Shown piece by piece: positions 1 through 9,655 of a stretch of 64,000 bases of DNA. Origin of the DNA: CAYNFQ01 sp964396715 (GTDB lineage Bacteria > Patescibacteriota > Microgenomatia > Daviesbacterales > UBA10151); NCBI GenBank assembly GCA_964396715.1, contig CAYNFQ010000001.1, positions 62,001-126,000 of the forward strand, given 5' to 3'. Every line of letters begins with the position of its first letter. The first letter of the stretch is position 1. The position numbers and the translations under genes are program-made. A model generated the notes under the pieces. The model was not told where the DNA came from, did not search any database, and saw nothing but the letters and a program-made list of their open reading frames with translations.

Positions 1-1443
1 TTTCTCTTTAGGCTTCCAAATTTAACTTTGCAGCCTATTTTTGCGGATGAGGCCATTTATATCAGATGGGCCCAGGTGATGAGATCAGAACCAACCTTGC
101 GCTTTTTACCTTTATCCGATGGCAAAACACCTCTGTTCATGTGGGCTATGATCCCCCTTTTTAAAATATTTGAAGACCCTCTTTTTGCAGGAAGATTTTT
201 ATCTGTTATGAGCGGGTTTGTCACTTTGATAGGCGTGTTGGCATTAGCATGGAGAGTGTTTGGCATAAAAACTGCCCTGTGGGCATCTTTTATTTATGTA
301 GTGGTGCCCTACACTGTTTTTTTTGACAGAATGGCTTTGGTTGATGCTATGCTTTCAGCCTTTACTGTTTGGGCTTTATTTTTTGCAACACTTCTTGCTC
401 AAAAAGTCAGGTTGGATTTGGCCATGATCTTGGGATTTATTCTCGGAGGAGCATGGCTCACCAAAACTCCGGCTGTTTTAAATCTTTTTCTTTTGCCAGC
501 ATCCATACTTGCTTTTAAAAAATCAAAAGAAGATAAATACTCATCTTTAAAACTGTTTTTCTTTTGGCTGATTGCCATATTTATTGCTCTTTTGATGTAT
601 AACGCCTTAAGATTGGGGCCTAATTTTCACCTTTTATCTTCCAGAAATGCTGATTATGTGTTTTCTCCGGTTGAACTTTTAGGCAGGCCCCTGGATCCTT
701 TTATTCCGCATTTTCGGGATATTTCAGACTGGTTTCCCAAACTTTTGACTTGGCCTGTTTTAATTTTAGGGGGGACAGGGGTAATTTGGGTGATTAAGGA
801 AAAGAATAAATTAGGGTTTGTTGTTTTGCTTTGGGCTTTGATACCGCTACTTTTGGAAATGGCTTTCCTTCGTACATTTACCGCCAGATATTTGTTGCCT
901 TCCATACCTTTGATTTTAATTTTTGCAGGATATGGTATAAGTAAAATTTCAAATTTCAAATTTCAAATTTCAAATAATTTTTTAATACTAATTCTTTCAA
1001 TAGTTTTAACCGTTCCGGCGCTTCATTTTAATTATCAGCTTTTAACCAGCTCTCCGCCCGATTCTTTACCAAAAGAAGAAAGAAAAGGTTATTTTGAAGG
1101 GTGGACTGCAGGATATGGTTTAAAAGAAATAGCTCAATTTTTAACAGAACAAAACAAAACTCAAAAAGTGGTGGTGGGTACTGAGGGGTTTTTCGGCACC
1201 CTGCCTGACGGCTTGTATATTTACCTTGATAAAGCGGGAATTTCCATAATAGGTTCTCATGCCACAATTTCAGCCCAAATAAGAAATGCCGCCAAAGACA
1301 ATCTGACTTTTTTTGTTGGTAATAAAAATAATTTAGAGGGAGCGATAGATAATGTTAGACTAATCAAAGAATATCCCAAGGCAAAAGCAGTTGATGGTAA
1401 ACAAGATTCAACTGTTTTGTACCAAGTTTTACCAAAAGATTAA
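1..1443 (+). CDS. ArnT/PMT-like membrane glycosyltransferase (5' end cut by window)
   Basis: Predicted GT-C enzyme that uses a polyprenyl-phosphate sugar donor on the outer face of the membrane. The frame is open to base 1 and upstream codons encode a plausible start of the first loop (LFRLPNLTLQP), so the true start lies left of the window and the TTG at 28 is only the first possible start inside it. The acidic D-E pair of the first extracellular loop is at about visible residues 16-17 (FADEA), as expected in the PMT_2/GT39 family. Many hydrophobic segments follow, with a C-terminal soluble tail (visible residues about 350-480). The stop lies 6 bases before the next gene, so the two are probably co-transcribed. 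Four perfect AAATTTC units at 944-971 are read through in frame. The family assignment is good; the acceptor is unknown. Confidence 0.8.
   Translation, partial: FLFRLPNLTLQPIFADEAIYIRWAQVMRSEPTLRFLPLSDGKTPLFMWAMIPLFKIFEDPLFAGRFLSVMSGFVTLIGVLALAWRVFGIKTALWASFIYVVVPYTVFFDRMALVDAMLSAFTVWALFFATLLAQKVRLDLAMILGFILGGAWLTKTPAVLNLFLLPASILAFKKSKEDKYSSLKLFFFWLIAIFIALLMYNALRLGPNFHLLSSRNADYVFSPVELLGRPLDPFIPHFRDISDWFPKLLTWPVLILGGTGVIWVIKEKNKLGFVVLLWALIPLLLEMAFLRTFTARYLLPSIPLILIFAGYGISKISNFKFQISNNFLILILSIVLTVPALHFNYQLLTSSPPDSLPKEERKGYFEGWTAGYGLKEIAQFLTEQNKTQKVVVGTEGFFGTLPDGLYIYLDKAGISIIGSHATISAQIRNAAKDNLTFFVGNKNNLEGAIDNVRLIKEYPKAKAVDGKQDSTVLYQVLPKD
944..975. repeat. 7-bp tandem repeat AAATTTC inside a GT-C gene
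   Basis: Four perfect AAATTTC units (944-971) plus a partial AAAT (972-975). Because 7 is not a multiple of 3, the repeat is read in successive phases, giving the polar stretch SKISNFKFQISNN between two hydrophobic segments. The host reading frame stays open. Confidence 0.85.
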
Positions 1444-1449
1444 TGATTT

Positions 1450-3099
1450 ATGAAAAAAACTCTAATTACTCTATTAGTTTTATTTTTGATCACCCTTCCC
1501 ACATTAATACCCTTCTTTAATAGTCAGTTTTTTTACACCCAAGATCATATTTTTATAGCAAGACTGCATCAGATGACAACAGCCTTAGCAGATGGTCATT
1601 TTCCGGTCAGATGGTCTCCTGATTTAAGATTTGGCGAACCACTTTTTAATTTTTATGCCCCCCTGCCTTATTATTTGGGAGCAATTATTAAATTGTCTCC
1701 TTTAAATTATATTTGGGTTGCTAAAATACTCTTTATCTTAAGCAGTTTTTTATCAGCTTTAACTATGTATCTTTTTATCAAACATTTGTTTGGTAACAAA
1801 GCTGCTTTTTTGGCAACAGTACTTTATACATATGCCCCATACAGGGCAGTGGATTTATATGTCAGGGGTGCTTTATCAGAAGCCTGGGCTTTTGTCTTTT
1901 TTCCTCTGATCTTTTATGTCTCAACTTTAATTTCAGAAAAAGTAAGTCTTCAAAGAATAGCCTTACTCTCACTATCTTTAGCCGGACTTTTCTTAACACA
2001 TAATGTAACTACTTTAATGTTTTTGCCATTTTTAGGATTTTGGTGGTTATATCTGATTTTCAGGCAAAAAAATTGGAGGGTAATTTTTCCTTTGTTCTTA
2101 TCTTCTATTTTAGCTCTGGGGTTATCGGCATTTTTCTTATTGCCTGCTCTTTATGAGCGGCAATTTATTCAAACCCAATATTTACTGGTAGGTTATTTTG
2201 ATTTCAGGGCTCATTTTGTGGCTTTTTATCAATTCTTTTCCACTTTTTGGGGATACGGTTCATCCCTTTGGGGGTCTAAGGATGATATGTCATTTCAAAT
2301 AGGCTTGGTTCATTGGGCAACTTTGGTTTTGGCAGTCATCTTGGGATTTGTTTTTAGAAAGGATAAAAAGTTTCTAGGGCTGTTAGGGTTTTTGGGGGGT
2401 TGTTTTCTGCTATCTGTATTTTTGCAGCACAACAAATCGGCCTTTGTTTGGGAAGCAATTCCTTTGATGGCTTTTATTCAATTTCCCTGGAGGTTTTTAG
2501 CCATCTCCATTTTTTTGGTAAGTTTAACCGGAGGGCTGGTTGCCAATTATTTGCAAAATAAATTTAAAATTATTTATTTTATTTTAACTTTAGCCCTGAT
2601 TTTTGTTAATCTCCCTTATTTTAAACCAAGAAACTTTGTGGAAGATTCTTTTTTTGAAAAGTTTTTAAATAAAGAAAAGATGCACCAGGGAATAGATTTA
2701 ACCAAGGATTATTTCCCCGTCTGGGTTAAAAATGATCGGGTGGAGTATTTTGGCAGTCCCAGAGCAGTGGAGGGGAAAATTGCAGTGTTCGACTTTGAGA
2801 AAAAAACAGCTAAAGCTTTTGGCAGAATAGATGTTTTGTCTGATAGTTTGATTGAGATGCCAATTACCTATTTTCCTGGATGGGAAGTTAGAGCAAATGG
2901 TAAGGTTTTAAGTGTATCAGAGCCTTCAATACAAGGACTGATTACTTTTGAACTACCCAAAGGCGAGTACAAAATTGATTTGGAATTGAAAGACACTCCT
3001 GTTAGAATGATGGGAAATTCAGTAAGTCTGGTAAGTTTTCTTTTGCTTCTTACCTGCTTAAGTTATAAAAAATTTAGATATGAATTTTATCAGAAGTAA
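1450..3099 (+). CDS. PTPS-related (PF10131-like) GT-C membrane protein
   Basis: A 549-residue polytopic protein resembling the '6-pyruvoyl-tetrahydropterin synthase related' membrane family. Despite that family name, these proteins look like GT-C glycosyltransferases. Seen: an N-terminal membrane anchor, then a first extracellular loop with D32-H33 (TQDHIFIARLHQM), FPVRWSPDL (51-59) and PLFNFYAPLPYY (64-75). These are followed by a YAPYRAVDLYVRGALSEAW block, many membrane segments, an extracytoplasmic domain near the C terminus (about 400-515) and a final membrane helix. It lies 6 bases after the previous stop and overlaps the next gene by 20 bases. The next gene is a clear paralog with the same motif order, so this is a tandem duplication. 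Donor and acceptor are unknown. Confidence 0.75.
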   Translation: MKKTLITLLVLFLITLPTLIPFFNSQFFYTQDHIFIARLHQMTTALADGHFPVRWSPDLRFGEPLFNFYAPLPYYLGAIIKLSPLNYIWVAKILFILSSFLSALTMYLFIKHLFGNKAAFLATVLYTYAPYRAVDLYVRGALSEAWAFVFFPLIFYVSTLISEKVSLQRIALLSLSLAGLFLTHNVTTLMFLPFLGFWWLYLIFRQKNWRVIFPLFLSSILALGLSAFFLLPALYERQFIQTQYLLVGYFDFRAHFVAFYQFFSTFWGYGSSLWGSKDDMSFQIGLVHWATLVLAVILGFVFRKDKKFLGLLGFLGGCFLLSVFLQHNKSAFVWEAIPLMAFIQFPWRFLAISIFLVSLTGGLVANYLQNKFKIIYFILTLALIFVNLPYFKPRNFVEDSFFEKFLNKEKMHQGIDLTKDYFPVWVKNDRVEYFGSPRAVEGKIAVFDFEKKTAKAFGRIDVLSDSLIEMPITYFPGWEVRANGKVLSVSEPSIQGLITFELPKGEYKIDLELKDTPVRMMGNSVSLVSFLLLLTCLSYKKFRYEFYQK

Positions 3100-4792
3100 C
3101 AAAGAATTTATTATCGGTTTAATCCTTACCTTAAGCCTTTTGTGGCCCCTTGTTTGGGCTCCCTATTTCACCCACCATGATGATGTGCAGGTGATAAGAC
3201 TGTATGAGATGGACAAATGTTTTAAGGATGGACAAACCCCCTGCCGCTGGGTTCCTGATTTGGGAGGTTTATATGGTTATCCGCTTTTCAACTATTATGC
3301 GCCTTTGCCATATTATTTTGGAGAAATCATCTACTTAATATCACAAAGTCTAATCTTGTCAGTCAAGTTGATGTTCGCAATTTCCTTTTTGGGATCTTAT
3401 TTTTTTATGTATCTTTTGGCGCGAAAATTTTGGGGAAACTTGGGAGGGAGTTTGTCTGCAATTTTTTACAGTTTCGCACCATACCACGCCTTGGATTTTT
3501 ATATAAGAGGAGCAATGGGTGAGATGTGGGCAATGATGTTTTTCCCTGCTATTTTTTGGGCTCTAACCAAATTAGAAGAGCGAATAAATTTGGCTAATCT
3601 TTTAATGCTTGCTGCTTTTTTGGCTGGACTTTTTACTTCCCACAATCTTTCTGTCATGATCTTTGCCCCATTTGTAATTATTTTTTGGCTGTTTTCATTT
3701 TTGAAGAAAAAAAGGATGAAATTTTTATTGTTTAGTTTAACATCTTTAGTATTTGGGCTGGCACTTTCCTCTTTTTATCTAATACCGATGCTTTTGGAGA
3801 AAAATTTAGTTCATGTTGAGACCACTACATATGGTTATTTTGGTTACACAGAACACTTTAAAGGGTTTAAGAAATTATTTTTGGAAAGAAAGTGGGGGTA
3901 TGGGTCATCAATTAGGGAAGTACCGGAAGCGGAGAAAGAAAAAATTTCATTTCAGATCGGCTGGATTCATCTGTTTGGGTGGTTGTTGGCCTTAATTGTC
4001 GCCAAACTGCTAATTAAGAAAAACAGAATGGTCAGTTATCTGATTTTGATTTGTACATTTTTGACACTTTTTGCAATTTTTCTGATTAACCCCAGATCAG
4101 AATTTATCTGGAGAGCAATTCAGCCCTTAAAGTATCTACAATTTCCCTGGCGATTGATGATGATGGTAATTTTCTTTACTTCCTTTATCTCAGGAAGCAT
4201 TTTTCTGATTTTAGTAAATGACAGAAGAAAATATGTAATCTGGGGCGGTTTGGTCTTGGCGGTTGTGGCATTTAATTTTTCATATTTTCGCCCGGAAAAA
4301 TTTTTACAAGTCAGCGATCAGGAACTTCTTTCAGGGCAGAATTGGGATAGACAGATCAAGAGATCAATTTTTGATTACTTGCCTATATATGCAAAAGAGC
4401 CGCCGGCTGAGCTGGCAACAGAAAGATATAAAATTTTAACAGGGGATAGTAGGATAGATAATTTTAAAGAAGGGACAAACTGGCTGAGTTTTGAAACTGT
4501 TACCAAATTCCACACAATTATCCGTTTATCACAATACTATTTCCCTGAATGGAAAATTTTTGTAGATGGTGGTCAGATAAATGTGGAGTATAAAAATAAC
4601 AGTTTGGGTCTGATGACGATAATTTTAGGTGAAGGGAACCACAAAGTTGAAGGAAGATTATATGATACCCCCGTAAGATCAATATCAAATGTTTTAACAG
4701 CAGGTACTGTTGCTTTAATGTTATTTTTATTTATTACCCAACTGCCAAAGGCAAGAAAGTGGATTAGCTATTATAGAAAAAGGGTAAACTAA
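3080..4792 (+). CDS. PTPS-related GT-C membrane protein, tandem paralog
   Basis: A 570-residue paralog of the preceding gene, which it overlaps by 20 bases. The shared motifs are HHDD (32-35) in the first outer loop, CRWVPDLG (55-62), YPLFNYYAPLPYYFG (67-81), then APYHALDFYIRGAMGEMW. It ends, like its neighbour, with an outer domain (about 410-540) containing an FPEW and DTPVR stretch and a last hydrophobic helix. Two cysteines around the CRW motif (C47 and C55) are absent from the upstream copy. The next gene, a flippase, starts 1 base after its stop, which supports one transcript. The role is inferred: transfer of a lipid-linked sugar outside the cell. Confidence 0.75.
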   Translation: MNFIRSNKEFIIGLILTLSLLWPLVWAPYFTHHDDVQVIRLYEMDKCFKDGQTPCRWVPDLGGLYGYPLFNYYAPLPYYFGEIIYLISQSLILSVKLMFAISFLGSYFFMYLLARKFWGNLGGSLSAIFYSFAPYHALDFYIRGAMGEMWAMMFFPAIFWALTKLEERINLANLLMLAAFLAGLFTSHNLSVMIFAPFVIIFWLFSFLKKKRMKFLLFSLTSLVFGLALSSFYLIPMLLEKNLVHVETTTYGYFGYTEHFKGFKKLFLERKWGYGSSIREVPEAEKEKISFQIGWIHLFGWLLALIVAKLLIKKNRMVSYLILICTFLTLFAIFLINPRSEFIWRAIQPLKYLQFPWRLMMMVIFFTSFISGSIFLILVNDRRKYVIWGGLVLAVVAFNFSYFRPEKFLQVSDQELLSGQNWDRQIKRSIFDYLPIYAKEPPAELATERYKILTGDSRIDNFKEGTNWLSFETVTKFHTIIRLSQYYFPEWKIFVDGGQINVEYKNNSLGLMTIILGEGNHKVEGRLYDTPVRSISNVLTAGTVALMLFLFITQLPKARKWISYYRKRVN

Positions 4793-4793
4793 A

Positions 4794-6266
4794 ATGGAGT
4801 CAGTTGAACAAATTGATCCGACAGAAGAAGTTTCTGTGGAAACTGTTAAAAAAAGAGCAGTCAAGGGCGCAGTAATTCTGACAGGAAGAAATATCTTCAT
4901 CCAGGGGATATCCTTTTTTGCAACAGCGCTGCTGACGGTTTTTTTACTCCCTGCGGAATTTGGAGTTTTCTTTATTGTGTCTGCGGTGATTTCCTTTTTG
5001 GCATATTTTTCGGATATCGGTTTTGCAGCCTCTCTTATTCAAAAAAAAGAAAATTTAGAAGATATCGAGTTAAAAACGGTCTTTACTGCCCAGCAGATAC
5101 TGATAATTCTGCTTTTGGCAGTAGTCTTTTTGTTTACCCCTCTGATACAAAATTTCTACAATCTATCAAAAGATGCAATATATCTTTTGTGGGCTCTTTC
5201 TTTTTCACTGTTTTTATCATCACTTAAAACCATCCCCACTGTTTTGATGGAAAGAAGGCTGGAATTTAACAAATGGGTGATACCGCAAATTGCCGAAACT
5301 TTAATTTTTAATATCACTGCGGTTTTTTTAGCATGGAAAGGGTACGGGGTGACAAGTTTTACCGTAGCGGTTTTATTAAGAAGTTTTACCGGACTTATCT
5401 TGACATATTTAATTAAGCCATGGATGCCGGCAATTGCTTTTTCTCAGAGTGCTTTTAAATCAATTTTAAAGTTCGGTGTTCCTTATCAGGCCAACACCTT
5501 TTTGGCCATGGTTAAAGATGACGGGATGATTTTGTTTTTAGGGTCTATTTTAGGACCCTCGGGTGTCGGGCTTTTGGGGTGGGCGCAAAAATGGGCCTAT
5601 GCCCCTTTGCGTTTTTTTATGGATCAGGTAATTAAAGTTACCTTTCCGGCATTTTCCAGGTTGCAGGATAAAAGGGTGGAGCTTTCACAATCAGTCTCAA
5701 AAGCTATAATGTTTGTCTGCATTTTGGTTTTCCCCTCACTTGTGATGCTGGTGCTGGCAGCTCCAATCCTTTTGCAAATGATCCCGAAATACAGTAAATG
5801 GGAAGGGGCACTTTTTGCCTTAAGTGTTTTAAGCATTACCTCTGCCCTGGCTGCCATCACCACTCCTTTAACAAATACCTTAAACGCCATCGGACGGATT
5901 TCTTTAACTTTTAAACTGATGGTGATGTGGACTATTCTCACCTGGATTTTGGTTCCTGTTTTGTCCATAATGTACGGTGTGAACGGAGCGGCTTTGGGGC
6001 TGACCTTGGTGGGATTAAGTTCTTTTGTGGCACTTTATATGACTGGTAAATTTGTGGATATTGATTATCTGCAAACTGTGGGTAAACCGCTATTTGCTTC
6101 CATTCTGATGGGGGGAATGGTGTTGATGGTCAAGGGAATATTTGAAACCTCTTTTTGGCAATTGCTTGCAATGGGAATTGGCGGATTGTTTTCTTATGGC
6201 GCAACTATCATGGTACTTGAGCCGTCTTTAAAAAACTTGCTGAAAACGCTGTTTAAAAAAGTATGA
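4794..6266 (+). CDS. MOP-superfamily oligosaccharide flippase (Wzx-like)
   Basis: A 490-residue polytopic protein with the layout of polysaccharide-biosynthesis flippases: a cytoplasmic N-terminal extension (about 1-25), then KGAVILTGRNIFIQGISFF and roughly a dozen or more hydrophobic segments. It contains the family-typical stretch FGVPYQANTFLAMVKDDGM in the middle and an alternating small-residue C-terminal half. Flippases of this type move lipid-linked glycans from the inner to the outer membrane face, which matches neighbours that act outside. It starts 1 base after the upstream stop and overlaps the next gene by 4 bases. The exact substrate cannot be read from the sequence. Confidence 0.85.
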   Translation: MESVEQIDPTEEVSVETVKKRAVKGAVILTGRNIFIQGISFFATALLTVFLLPAEFGVFFIVSAVISFLAYFSDIGFAASLIQKKENLEDIELKTVFTAQQILIILLLAVVFLFTPLIQNFYNLSKDAIYLLWALSFSLFLSSLKTIPTVLMERRLEFNKWVIPQIAETLIFNITAVFLAWKGYGVTSFTVAVLLRSFTGLILTYLIKPWMPAIAFSQSAFKSILKFGVPYQANTFLAMVKDDGMILFLGSILGPSGVGLLGWAQKWAYAPLRFFMDQVIKVTFPAFSRLQDKRVELSQSVSKAIMFVCILVFPSLVMLVLAAPILLQMIPKYSKWEGALFALSVLSITSALAAITTPLTNTLNAIGRISLTFKLMVMWTILTWILVPVLSIMYGVNGAALGLTLVGLSSFVALYMTGKFVDIDYLQTVGKPLFASILMGGMVLMVKGIFETSFWQLLAMGIGGLFSYGATIMVLEPSLKNLLKTLFKKV

Positions 6267-9200
6267 AAAAATTGGCAGTTTTTCTTTTTTTTCTTCTGAT
6301 ATCATTTCTTAACCCCAAATTGTTATTTGCCCAGAGCCCTCAATCTTTTGTTTCCGTTGTTAATCCTGTCAGGGGAGAAGATTTTTGGTCTTTGGAAAAT
6401 CAAACGGTCGTAACAGCGGTAAAAGGTCAAGCAGAGATTTTAAGAGAAGCAGATATTCCGGCCACTTGGTTAATCCGCTTTGACGCGCTGGATAAAAAAG
6501 AAATAATTGATGTATTAAGCAAACTTCTATCCCACGAGAAAGGATTGTTTTTGGAAGTGACCCCCACTTGGGCAAAAGCGGCAGGAGTTGCCTACCGAGC
6601 TTCACAAAATTGGCATGATGCCGGCAGCGCTTTTTTAACAGGATATGAAAGAGGGGAGCGGGAGAAATTGATTGACGCTGCATTTGATAGGTTTAAAGAG
6701 GTATTTGGGAGTTATCCGGTTTCTGTGGGAGCCTGGTGGATAGACAGTTACTCGCTTGATTACATGCAAGCAAAATATGGCATAACTGCTGCTTTGATTG
6801 TTTCCGATCAGTATACTACTGACAATTACCAAATTTGGGGCCAATACTTCGGAGTACCTTATTATCCTTCTAGAAAAAATGTCCTGCATCCAGCGCAAAG
6901 TCAAGATGAAAAACTGCCGGTTGTGGTAATGCAGTGGGCAGCGAGGGATCCCTTCAATGGTTATGGAGATGGGGTAGAAGAGAGCACTTATTCTGTGCAA
7001 GCCAACGATTATCTTGACTACCATAAATTAGACACCAATTATTTTTCCTCTTTGATAGACATCTACACTAAGCAGCCATTTAATAAGTTTGGTCATATAG
7101 TGGTGGGTTTAGAGAATAGTTATTCTTGGGATAAATATGGACAGGAATACAGAAGGCAAATAGAGGTTTTAGCGGATAAGGCAAGACAGGGTCAATTTCA
7201 GATTGTTTCCATGAAAGGTTTTACTGTTTGGTATCAAAAGTCATTTCCTGATTTTTCTTCTGAACATCTGATAATGGCGGATGATCCCCTCGGCTCTTTT
7301 AAAAAAGCTGTCTGGTTTATGAATCCTTTCTTTCGGGCCGGATTTTTTATAAATCAGGACGGGGCGGTTTTCCGGGACATCCGCCAGTACGTAGAAGGGG
7401 AGGAGGAAATTTGTTTTCAAAAAAGATGTGACTCTGTTAATTTTGCCACCTTTTCAACCAGGGTTTTGGATGAGGTGACTTACGGGCAAAAATGGGTGAT
7501 TGATGAGGGGAAAATTTCCGATTTTAAAGTTTCAAAATCAGGTGAAAAATTTATCATAGATTATTTAAATGAGGCAGGGAAGAAAAGGATTATTGAGTTT
7601 TTACCAAGGGATATTTCGGTTGATGGGAAAATTTCATCAATTGATGGGGTCATACTTGATGCAACCAAACATACTCTCACACAAAAAGAAAAACAACCCT
7701 TTTTACAATCAGGCCCTTTTCAGTGGTCTTTGGCAAGTATTTTTTCCAAAACAGGAGCGTTTTTGGTTTTTTTGCTGATTGGTTGCATAGTGCCAGGTCT
7801 GGTATTGATTAATAAGATTTTGCAAGATAGCTCTTTTTATCAGAAGGTGACCCTTTCAACAATCTTGGGATTTGTTTTGCTGACACTGCTATTTTATTCT
7901 CTAGGTCTTTTCAAACTTCAAAAACTGGTATTTATATATCTATTAATAAATGCTTTTCTGCTTGCCAAAAATTACAAATTATTTGCAAAACTTAAATTAA
8001 AACCGAACTGGGGAGTGTTAGGGATAATTTTTGCAGGAGTGGTTTTTCAGCAATTGCCCACTTTTAAAAACGGCCTTAGTTTTCCTTATGGATTGGGTTT
8101 TTGGGGACCAAATACCCATGACGGGTTATGGCATGTCAGCTTAATCAACCAGCTGGTAAAATCCGTTCCACCCAATAATCCGATTTTTGCCCAGGATTTA
8201 TTGAAAAACTATCACTATTTTTATGATCTTTTGGTGGCTGTAACTCACTATGTTTCAGGCATTCCCATATTAGATTTGTTGTTTAGATTTTATCCGGTAA
8301 TCTTCTCTGTACTTTTAGGAACAGGTAGCTATTTCCTTATTCAATCATTAACAAAACAAAAATTGGCTCAATTTTTTGGTTTATATTTGGTATATTTTGC
8401 GGGCAGTTTTGGTTGGATAGTGGAATATATAAAATTCAAACATCTGGGTGGAGAATCAGCCTTCTGGGCAAATCAGTCTATCTCGTTTAATTTAAATCCG
8501 CCGTTTGCTATCTCCATGCTTTTGATTATTGCAATTTTTCAGCTTTTGCCAAATGTTAAATTCAGGTGGTTTTCAATTAGTGTTTTAACAGTTCTTGCCG
8601 GTAGTTTGCTTGCCTTTAAAGCATATGCCGGAATTTTGATTCTCACAACCCTCTTTATAGTAGGCGTTTTAAAAAGATCTCTCTTGTATCTTGCGGTCTT
8701 TCTCACAAGCAGCATCTTATCACTCATGCTGTTTTTAACAAATTTCACAATTGGTCAAAAATTGCTAATTTTTTCGCCTTTCTGGTTTATTCATTCTATG
8801 ATCGATTCGCCTGATAGAGTAGGGTGGGCAAGGCTGTCTTTGGCCAGAGTGGCAGGAGCAGAAGGGGGGAACTGGTTTAAATTCGCAGCAGCAGAATCAA
8901 TAAGTTTTTTAATATTTTTAATTGGTAATTTGGGAACAAGGGCCTTTGCCCTACTCGCCCTCCCCAAAATCACACATATTGTCCGACGTGAAGATTACTT
9001 ATCTTTATTGATCTTTTCTTCTTTGGCATTTATATTGCCTGTATTTTTCATCCAGGCAGGAAACCCCTGGAATACCATTCAATTCACGTATTATTTCTTA
9101 TATATTTCGGCTCTAATAGGAGGATTGGTTTTTGCAAGAATTGCCCTCATCCTTCCCAAAATATTAGCCCTGCCCCTTGTGGCAATTTTTATAGTTATCA

Positions 9201-9655
9201 CTCCCATAAATTCCTGGGCTACGGCAAACGGTTACTTAACTAACCTGCCACATGCCTTTGTTGGTCAAGAAGAATTTGAAGCACTGGAATTTTTGAGAGC
9301 GCAAAATGAGGGAATAATTTTAACTTATCCTTATGATCCGAAATTAAAAAACAAAATTCTTGAACCCTGGCCTTTATTTGTTTACGACAGCACCGCCTAT
9401 GTTTCTGCCCTTGCAAACAAAGCAGTTTATTTGGAAGATGAGGGGCAAAATCAAATTCTTTTGACGGATTATAAAAAAAGGTTGGTTGCCGCTAAGGATT
9501 TTTTTGTAAGACCAGATACGGAATTTTTGAAAAACAACAATATCAGTTATATTTATTTGCCGAAAATAGCGGACATTAAACTGGATGAAGATTCTCTTTC
9601 GGTTGTGAAGATTTTTGAAAATGATGAAGCGTTAATTTACGAGGTAAACAGATGA
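6263..9655 (+). CDS. Exported deacetylase-like domain fused to a GT-C membrane module
   Basis: A 1130-residue two-part protein. Residues 1-24 form a signal peptide ending LLFAQ. Residues about 25-360 look like the polysaccharide-deacetylase/glycosidase (beta/alpha)7 superfamily: a first strand FVSVVNP, then ADIPATWLIRF (the 'ATFF' position), VGAWWID, YGITAAL and a long C-terminal part with IVVGLENSYSW. The HxxxH metal motif of active NodB enzymes is not visible, so it may be inactive or a different branch. A linker region (360-490) follows. From about residue 495 there is a polytopic GT-C-like module with HDGLWHVSL (619-627), NYHYFYDLL (649-657) and FWFIHSMIDSPDR. That half is a clear paralog of the whole next gene. 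It overlaps both neighbours by 4 bases. I see no frame break at the junction. Confidence 0.6.
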   Translation: MKKLAVFLFFLLISFLNPKLLFAQSPQSFVSVVNPVRGEDFWSLENQTVVTAVKGQAEILREADIPATWLIRFDALDKKEIIDVLSKLLSHEKGLFLEVTPTWAKAAGVAYRASQNWHDAGSAFLTGYERGEREKLIDAAFDRFKEVFGSYPVSVGAWWIDSYSLDYMQAKYGITAALIVSDQYTTDNYQIWGQYFGVPYYPSRKNVLHPAQSQDEKLPVVVMQWAARDPFNGYGDGVEESTYSVQANDYLDYHKLDTNYFSSLIDIYTKQPFNKFGHIVVGLENSYSWDKYGQEYRRQIEVLADKARQGQFQIVSMKGFTVWYQKSFPDFSSEHLIMADDPLGSFKKAVWFMNPFFRAGFFINQDGAVFRDIRQYVEGEEEICFQKRCDSVNFATFSTRVLDEVTYGQKWVIDEGKISDFKVSKSGEKFIIDYLNEAGKKRIIEFLPRDISVDGKISSIDGVILDATKHTLTQKEKQPFLQSGPFQWSLASIFSKTGAFLVFLLIGCIVPGLVLINKILQDSSFYQKVTLSTILGFVLLTLLFYSLGLFKLQKLVFIYLLINAFLLAKNYKLFAKLKLKPNWGVLGIIFAGVVFQQLPTFKNGLSFPYGLGFWGPNTHDGLWHVSLINQLVKSVPPNNPIFAQDLLKNYHYFYDLLVAVTHYVSGIPILDLLFRFYPVIFSVLLGTGSYFLIQSLTKQKLAQFFGLYLVYFAGSFGWIVEYIKFKHLGGESAFWANQSISFNLNPPFAISMLLIIAIFQLLPNVKFRWFSISVLTVLAGSLLAFKAYAGILILTTLFIVGVLKRSLLYLAVFLTSSILSLMLFLTNFTIGQKLLIFSPFWFIHSMIDSPDRVGWARLSLARVAGAEGGNWFKFAAAESISFLIFLIGNLGTRAFALLALPKITHIVRREDYLSLLIFSSLAFILPVFFIQAGNPWNTIQFTYYFLYISALIGGLVFARIALILPKILALPLVAIFIVITPINSWATANGYLTNLPHAFVGQEEFEALEFLRAQNEGIILTYPYDPKLKNKILEPWPLFVYDSTAYVSALANKAVYLEDEGQNQILLTDYKKRLVAAKDFFVRPDTEFLKNNNISYIYLPKIADIKLDEDSLSVVKIFENDEALIYEVNR

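Noticed and set aside
944..971. CRISPR-like array
   Set aside because: The units are 7 bases with no spacers and lie within an open gene; no cas genes are present.
6263..7400. Active NodB-type polysaccharide deacetylase
   Set aside because: I could not find the HxxxH metal motif or a clear TFDD motif; only the overall pattern is similar, so I kept the call at 'deacetylase-like'.
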